Part shown: positions 57,541 to 64,000 of the stretch, piece by piece | Numbering within the stretch: the stretch's first letter is position 1 | Layout: each line of letters starts with the position of its first letter | Assembly: GCA_007115705.1 (NCBI GenBank) | Contig: QXEO01002091.1 | Span: 868,001 to 932,000, forward strand | Direction: 5' to 3' | Source of the DNA: Dactylis glomerata | Lineage: Eukaryota > Streptophyta > Magnoliopsida > Poales > Poaceae | DNA length: 64,000 nt | Position numbers and translations under genes: made by a program | Notes under the pieces: model-generated | The model's database searches: none | What the model was told of the DNA's origin: nothing | Seen by the model: the letters and a program-made list of their open reading frames with translations, nothing else

Positions 57541-57650
57541 GAGATGGTCATGTGGGATTGACCTGGTTTTATAATTGGAGATGGACATGTGGGATTGACC
57601 TAGGTTTATAAATGGAGATGGTCATGTTTGATTGACCTGGTTTATGAACA
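57541..57650. repeat. Three-copy 37-bp minisatellite in the solo LTR
   Basis: Units begin GAGATGG(T/A)CATGTG at about 57541, 57579 and 57616, and each continues to GGGATTGACCT(A)GG then TTATAA. Divergence between units is about 10 percent. Confidence 0.65.
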
Positions 57651-58605
57651 AAAAGGGTTTCTCCCTTCCTAGAGATTTTACTAAAACTTGTTTTCTAAAT
57701 GTTTTTAATAAAGATATAGAGATGTCGTAAGACATGCTATATCGACAAGAGAAACTATGTTTTTGAAAAGAAGCAAACTAGTTTAGAGCCTTCCCTTGCT
57801 ACAGCCAAAATGCATATCCAGTGTTCTTCCCTTAGATGGTTTGCGAGTACAATTCAAATGTACTCATGGCTTTGTCCCTGGCTATTAACTTGGTCAGACT
57901 TGGAGGAAGACATTAATGAGGAAGATGAAGGTGGTTACGAGGACGCCGGTGCAAACTAGGAACGTCTCCCAGTCAGTTGCCTGTAGGGTAGTAGGCATGA
58001 CGTGGGCCATCGACGTTGTTTGGTATCCGCTGCTTAGGTGTAGACTTGCCCTGCGTGGCAATATCTGGTCATGTGACCAATTGTAAGTTTTATTCAGTAC
58101 TGTAATGGATGATGTAATTCTGTTATCAACTCGGATATGTGGATTCACGTCACACTGATCATGGGACTGTGAATTGTATGCATATCGGGTATTCCGGATA
58201 GGTAATACGGGGTCCCCACAGGCAGGTTCCTATAAATATAGCTTTTAGGCAAACCTTAACCTAAAACAAATGAATAAGACGATGGTTACATTTAGTTCAA
58301 AGGTTGATGGATGTCGTAGATAAGTTCATATGGGGTTTAATGTCTTCCGGCGTCTTTACGGTGAAATCTTTGCATTCAGATTTGCTTAATGGTGATACCA
58401 TTACCTCAAGAAAATATTTGGAATGAATTTTCCACTTAAAATTAGGATGTTTATGTGGTTCCTACATCGAATGGTTTTAGTAACAAAAGATAATTTGGCT
58501 AAAAGGAATTGTCATGGTAATATGAAGTGTTGTTTCTATGGCAAGGAGGAGTTAATACAACACGCGTTCATTGATTGCATGGTTTTGAAAAATCTTTGGC
58601 GCATA

Positions 58606-58821
58606 CTACCTCCATTCCGGTTTAAAGGGCCTACGCATATCCCTAGGTTATCAATTTAACTAATAAAATATAAATTATATAACACAAAGATTATACCATT
58701 AGAAACTAGAAGATTCAAAGTTTCTAATGATATATTTTTTTATAATATATACTTTGTATTATGTTATTTAAATTGACAACCTAGGAATACGCGTGGACCC
58801 TTTAAACCATAATGGAGGGAG
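58606..58821. mobile_element. Stowaway-type MITE inside the LINE zinc-binding segment
   Basis: Flanked by TA (58604-58605 and 58822-58823). The ends CTACCTCCATTCCGGTTTAA and the complement of TTTAAACCATAATGGAGGGAG match. The inverted similarity continues through CCTAGG and TCAATTTAA to the AT-rich centre. 216 bp. Confidence 0.85.
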
Positions 58822-59262
58822 TAGTTCACATGGCTTTCGACATATCACCACCTTTGAACATTACAAATCTTTTTGAAATTGGCTTCATGGAGTTGATAAA
58901 CGAGAGAAAAGACAGAGATTAGAGTTGAAGTTTGTGCATTATTCTGGGCAATTTAGAATGTAAGAAACTATTTTATTTTTAACAAGCCATAAAAAAATTC
59001 TCCTATGCAGGTTATATCTTTGGCCACATAGTGGATTTATTCAATCGATGTGGCTGCCGTTTTGACAACAGAATAGCATGTTGATATTTTGGCGCTCCAT
59101 GTTATTAGCAATTTTTAGATAGTGAATTAAGACATCTACTTTATGTGATTCATGATCTGTAGTAGACTGTAATAAACTTGGGGACTTTGCAATGATGAAA
59201 TAAAGTCTATACGCATCAGTCGATGCAGAGGCCAAGGTTTTTTTGCCCCTTACCAAAAAAAT

Positions 59263-61510
59263 GAAGCATTCACCACAAGCAATGGGTGTATTGAATCACC
59301 ATTAGGGTATCCTCTGTGCTCTTTGTTCAAGAAACTGAACTAAATTTTTCAATAATATTATTATTTTAGACAAAATTGTTTATTTTTTAAACTATAAAGG
59401 TAGAGGGTACCTAATAGTGATTCACTTTCATCTCTACCGAATTGTGCCCCACTGCGGCATAAATAACGCCTCATACCGGGGGATGAGAATTAATGTTTTT
59501 CGTGTTAGGATTATTATTGTCACGCCTACCAAAGATAATCACCATCTTCTTTCTCCTCAAACAAAAAAATGTCAACGACAACCTAACCGTAGCTTTTTTG
59601 GGAGTTAACTCAATTTAATATGTTGAACTCGTATGGGTAGAAGTGCAAGTTTCTGAACAAGAGAGCAAGATCAACTAAACCCATGAACAGGGTCCATTGT
59701 TCCCTTACGAGTAAAATCGTAGGCTTGTCTTCTAGCTCCAGAGGAATGAGCTATCTGTTAGTTTCTTTGCATGTTCTGTTCTACTACATTCAAGATCAAA
59801 TCAGCCCCTTTGCTTATTTGATTTTTTGTTTAGTGCATTGATAAATAGAATTGCGACACTCTAATTTGAAAGAAAAATAGATTTAATTTCTCTCATGTTG
59901 TTTGATACCCTGCTTCCACATTAAAAGGTGCTACTATCCGCTGTACTTGTGGGTTATCACTCATCCCCGACAAGATTGGTTTCCAGTCATGGTGAAGGGA
60001 AAAGTGGGTTCTTAGAAGCCCTGCCAAAGAAATTCGATGTTGCGGATAGTAATAAAGGGAGGGGGAGCAAGGTTTAGGCATAACTACTTATAGTTGGGAG
60101 ATAGCCTTCCTGATTTATGGACTGAAGTTTCAACTGTTCATAACATGTCTTGAAGGCGGGGGATTATATTATAATACGAAGGGCCAACCGCAAGAGTGAT
60201 GACACTAAGCAAGTATGAAAATTCCTTGGGACTCCAAGTGTAGAGTGTTGTAGCAAGAGAATCCTCCCCACAAGGGTGACTCAGAGTTTAATATCGAACT
60301 CTCGGGGAACAGTCGAAAGAGTTCATTTCGTCCTTGTCAAGCAACCTAGAAAACAAGGTCTTTGCCTTGTGTCCCCAACTCCACCGTGTGGTTGTCAAGC
60401 ACAAGGTTTCGGTATTAGAACAACAAAACAAAATAAATAACAAAAAATTAAATAACTGAAAGTAAACTAAAACTAGTAAATAAACTAATGTTGTAAAAGA
60501 AAGATGTTTTTGGGTTTTGTTGGTAATTGCAGAAGGTAAAAAGTATTTTTGGTATTTTCGGATTTAATAAAATCTAAAATTGCAAAAGCGAGTAAGAGAA
60601 GCTGAAAGGTGATGCTAATGGTTTAAAATGGACCGGGGTTCATGGGTTCACTTGTCTACTCTCTCATAAAGTTGTGATGGCATTAAGCACAAGATAGATG
60701 ACTGAAATATCAATGATATTTTATAATGTTTCTTGATACACATCCATATGGTCATCACATCCTAACATAAAGATGATACTACACATCTTACTTATACTCC
60801 GCTAGAAAGGAATCAACTTCATGCAATCTAGTATTAAGAATTAACATAGTATAATCTTAGGTACTTCGACATGATGGTGAATAACAAATATGCTACAGTG
60901 CATGAACATATTACAATAGATCGATGTCCATGAATGTAAGCAAGGATTCTCAGCTGTCACTAAGATCTCTAGCACATGCATTCTTTTTCTCCCTAGTGAG
61001 GTAACAACAAAATTGGTAAACACCATAGTAGCTATGAAATTGCTGTCACAATCCACTACTACTATCAAGTTACTCCATCTAACACACACCATCTCCCCAC
61101 ATGCTCTCACAATAAGTTTGATCAGAACAAGTAATAAGAATAGGGTAACAATTTGCATCTATTCATACATCAAGAACATGATAAAGGTTCACATTTTATA
61201 GACCATCCAATAAAATAAGGATCCACCAAATATGAATTACATAATATGGTCATAGTCATGTTAGGCAGCTCATATGGCATCTAATCAACATAGCACAAGA
61301 GAGAGATAGATAAAGCTACTGCCACAAATCCATAGTCCAGAGGTGGACTACTCCCTCTTCATCATGGTGGCGGTGTTGGTGATGTTGGAGAAGCAACCAG
61401 GGACGGCTTCGACATCATTTCCCCCTCCAATCTTCGCATGTACAACCTCCATTTTATGGTTTCGTATTTCTCCGCCACCTCCTCCAGGGAACGCCTTGGG
61501 GGGGGGGGGG
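59263..61510. other. Intergenic, repeat-like DNA, no gene seen
   Basis: 59263-60080 shows nothing recognisable. 60100-61510 has the texture of the non-coding internal part of a Triticeae retroelement. It ends in a GC-rich segment and a run of G (61498-61510) directly before the TGATACGTCTC repeat, like a polypurine tract before an LTR. Confidence 0.4.
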
Positions 61511-63099
61511 TGATACGTCTCCAACGTATCTATAATTTTTGATGCTCCATGCTTGTTTTTACACCATTTGCCTAATGTTTCGTTACACTTCGTGGCACTT
61601 TTATGCATTTTCCGGAACTAACCTACTAACAAGTCGCCACAGTGCCAGTTCCCTGTTTTCTGTTGTTTTTGTGTTTCAGAAAAGCTACACAGGAAATATT
61701 CTTGGATTTGGACGAAACAAAAGCCAGTCATCCAGAAATCCACCGAAGCTTCCAGAGAACCGAAGAGGAGACGGAGTGGGGCCATGAGGGCCCCACACAC
61801 CAGGGCGGCGTGGCCCAGCCCCTGGCCGTGCCCCCTATGTGTGAGGGTGCCTCGGTCCACTTCTGACGATGCCCCTTCGCCTATAAAGACCCCCCGACGG
61901 GAAAAACCTAAGTACCCGATCAATTTTCCAGAACACATCGCGATCTGCCGCCGCCGTCGACCCGAAGATCGAGAGGGTCCAGAAGCTCTTCCCGGCACCC
62001 TGCCGGAGAGGGGAATCACCACTGGAGGTCTTCTTCATCGCCATGCTTGCCTCCGGAGCGATGAGTGAGTAGTCTACCTTGGACTATGGGTCCATAGCAG
62101 TAGCTAGATGGTTGTCTTCTCCACCATGTGCTTCATGTTTAGATCTCATGAGCTGCCCTACATGATTGAGATCACCGTTATGTAATTCTACATGTTTGGT
62201 TTGTTGGGATCCGATGAATATTGGTGTTATGATTGAGTTGCTATACTGAAATATATCTTATGTTATCTCTATGTTGTTTATGATCTTGCATGCTCTCCGT
62301 TGTTAGTAGCTATCTTGGCCGAGTAGTTGCTAGTAACTCCAAGAGGGGGTATTTATGCTCGATAGTTGGGTTCATGCCTCTATTTAATCTGGGGGAGTGA
62401 CAGAAACCTCTAAGGTTGTAGATGTGCTGTTGCCACTAGGGAGAAAATAACATTCATATGCTCGAGGGCATATGCTTTGTTTACATTACACACTTTGCTT
62501 AATGCAATTATCTGTTGTTCGCAACTTAATACTCATGGGGTGTTCGGATGATATCCCCGTGAGTGGATTATTAGTCATAGATGCAGTTGGATGGTGGTCT
62601 ATGTATTTTGTTGTAATGCCCAGAGTAAATCGCATAGTGATCTTCTTGACATATCACGTTATCTTTATTCTATCAATTGCCCAACTGTAATTTGTTTACC
62701 CAGCATGTGTTATTTATCTTATGGAGAGACACCACTAGTGAACTGTGGATCCCGGTCCTATTTCCATCATATTGCTATCACATGTTTACTTTACTCGCAT
62801 ACTACTACTGTTTTCCACTCGATATGCTCATACCCTTTGTTTCAAGCAAACCGGTGAGATTGACAACCTCATCATAAGTTGGGAACAAAGTATTTGGTTG
62901 TGTTGTGTGCAGGTTCCACGTTGCTACTGGTTGAAGACGCGCTAACAAGTTATCGTTAACGGCGCCCTTGTTAGAGCATCACGCAGCTAGTGGGCATCAC
63001 CTTCAGTCGTTTGTCTGCTCCTCTCCTAAACGATAAGCCTTGGTTTCTAACTGAGGGAAAAGCTTGCTGCTGTGCTCATCACACCTTCCGCTTGGGGTT
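61511..63099 (+). mobile_element. LTR-like repeat unit 1 (TGATACGTCTC type)
   Basis: Starts TGATACGTCTCCAACGTATC, a very common Triticeae intergenic sequence. The order of internal landmarks is GCATTTTCCGGAACTAACC, CCTATAAAGA near 61880 (a TATA-like site) followed by GC-rich leader, ACCCTGCCGGAGAGGGG, GGACTATGGGTCC, and a GGTTCCACGTTG site near 62911. It is followed directly by a second unit. Probably an LTR or LTR plus leader of a gypsy-type family. It has no coding frame of its own. Confidence 0.65.
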
Positions 63100-64000
63100 T
63101 GATACGTCTCAAACGTATCCATAATTTTTGATGCTCCATGCTTGTTTTTACACCATTTGCCTATTGTTTCGTTACACTTAGTGGCACTTTTATGCATTTT
63201 CCGGAACTAACCTATTAACGAGTTGCCATAGTGCCAGTTCCCTGTTTTCTGCTGTTTTTGTGTTTCAGAGTGATACACAGGAAATATTCTCGGAATTGGA
63301 CGAAACAAGTTCCTGAAGTCTTATTTTACCCGGAAGCTTCCGGAGATCCGAAGAGGAGTAGGAGGTGGGCCACCAGGGGCCCACACACACAGGTGGCGCG
63401 GCCAGCCCCTGGCCTGCGCCACCACCGTGTGAGGGTGCCTGGGACCTCCTCTGACGACGCCCCTTCGCCTATATAAAGCCTCGGGACGGAAAACCCTAAA
63501 GGATTCGGCAATTTTCCAGAAAGAGTTCCGTAGTTCCGCCGCCGCCACCGACGAATTTCGGGGGACAGAAGTCTCTGTTCCGGCACCCTGCCGGGACGGG
63601 GAAGTGCCCCCGGAGCCATCTCCATCGATCTCCATCGATCTCCATCGCCGTCTTCGCCGTCTCCATCGACCTCACCGCCATCTCCATCAACCTTGCTGTC
63701 TCCTATGATGAGGAAGGAGCAGTTCATCCCCGGGGCTGAGGGCTCTACCGGTAGCTATGTGGTTCACCTCTCTCTCCCATGATGTGATCGTGAGCTTTGT
63801 ATCATGTTGAACAAGTAGATGTTATTATTCAGATATTATGCTACTCCTATGCTTAATTATTATAGTGTACTCTAGTGATGTTATTAAAGTAATCTATTCC
63901 TCCTGCCATGGTGTAACGGTGACAGTGCGTGCATCGTGGTGGTACTTGGTTTAGGCTATGATCGTGATCTCTTGTGGATTATGAGAGTAATTATTACTAT
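63100..64000 (+). mobile_element. LTR-like repeat unit 2, cut by the window end
   Basis: Repeats the first 500-600 bp of unit 1 (TGATACGTCTCAAACGTATC, the CCATAATTTTTGATGCTCC stretch, GCATTTTCCGGAACTAACC, CCTATATAAAG, CACCCTGCCGGGACGGGG). After about 63700 it differs from unit 1, so the two units are related but belong to different subfamilies. The end lies beyond position 64000. Confidence 0.6.

Larger units (their letters stand above)
52057..58220. mobile_element. Solo LTR of a gypsy-type retrotransposon, about 5.5 kb without its nested insert
   Basis: It begins TGTAACACCCC and ends GGTCCCCACA. The 5-bp direct repeat GGCAG flanks it exactly (52052-52056 and 58221-58225), and the LINE coding sequence is continuous across this site. 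No gag or pol frame and no second LTR start was found inside, so it is a solo LTR rather than a full element. A TATA-like TATTTATACG at about 54965 with GC-rich sequence after it marks a possible transcription start. The sequence near 57330-57400 is typical of long Triticeae LTRs, as in LARD-type families. The family name is not assigned. Confidence 0.8.
50400..59262 (+). mobile_element. LINE (non-LTR retrotransposon), degenerate, split by three later insertions
   Basis: Homologous segments lie at about 50400-50672, 51340-52056, 58226-58605 and 58822-59262. Protein-level traces in order are VAHKVLKPTQLAFIPGRHILEG (reverse transcriptase start), FKIDFE-like DFE, GSMGVRVN then LFNIIAGMLAILIARAK (RT), FMEHDL, and later PLKIRMFMWFLHRMVLVTKDNLAKRN with CCFYGKEELIQHAFIDC (zf-RVT zinc-binding segment). 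The tail near 59262 ends in A-rich sequence. Many stops and frameshifts show it is dead. It is 5'-truncated within the RT domain. Confidence 0.75.

Noticed and set aside
1..64000. CRISPR arrays, prokaryotic operons, tRNA or rRNA genes
   Set aside because: No regularly spaced identical short repeats with unique spacers and no cloverleaf or rRNA signatures were seen; the window is clearly plant nuclear DNA.

Overview
This window is nuclear DNA of a grass, most likely a member of the Triticeae (wheat, barley, Aegilops, rye group). The reasons are intron-rich genes with rice-like protein sequences, many Stowaway elements with CTCCCTCCGT-type ends and TA target duplications, PIF/Harbinger and CACTA miniature elements, a LINE split by a solo LTR, and the repeat starting TGATACGTCTC, which is widespread in Triticeae intergenic DNA. 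No organelle or bacterial features were seen. No tRNA or rRNA gene could be supported.

Layout. 1-10 kb is repeat-rich: a 2.49-kb PIF/Harbinger-type element with a broken Myb/SANT-like ORF (261-2750), several MITEs, two colinear copies of an unrecognised 1.3-kb block (3160-4560 and 7690-8960) and a decayed RNase H fragment. 10-28 kb is the gene island. It holds the complex I subunit NDUFA9 (minus strand), divergent from a small one-membrane-segment protein; the ABC1K3-type atypical kinase (plus); tubulin-folding cofactor A (minus), divergent from a truncated F-box gene copy; and a BMT5-like (DUF2431) methyltransferase-type gene (minus) with a very large N-terminal repeat region. 28-36 kb holds the intact F-box/LRR gene, with a 1.5-kb retroposon in intron 1. 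36-43.8 kb is intergenic, with another duplicated block, a LINE tail and a Harbinger-type MITE carrying a GC-rich C-G-C-T-C minisatellite. 43.8-47.4 kb encodes a DUF3741/DUF4378 (TRM/LONGIFOLIA-like) protein on the minus strand. 49.5-64 kb is nested transposons: a LINE interrupted by a hAT-type element, a 6.2-kb solo LTR (itself holding a second hAT-type element) and a Stowaway, followed by two directly repeated LTR-like units.

Five of the six protein genes were modelled exon by exon with GT..AG introns, an unbroken frame and matching splice phases. NDUFA9 is 412 aa, ABC1K3 771 aa, cofactor A 112 aa, the F-box protein 503 aa and the DUF3741/DUF4378 protein 957 aa. The BMT5-like gene gives 1194 aa and the small unknown protein 157 aa, by the same method. 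The genes do not form one pathway: two serve organelles (mitochondrial complex I, plastoglobules), one tubulin folding, one presumably ubiquitin ligation, one presumably rRNA or tRNA modification, and one cortical microtubule or cell-shape control. The most unusual item is the repeat-expanded BMT5-like gene. It has 22 basic Pro/Ala-rich repeats of about 25 aa, then about five acidic repeats of 46 aa, then the enzyme domain. The first array contains a nearly perfect 225-bp higher-order duplication.
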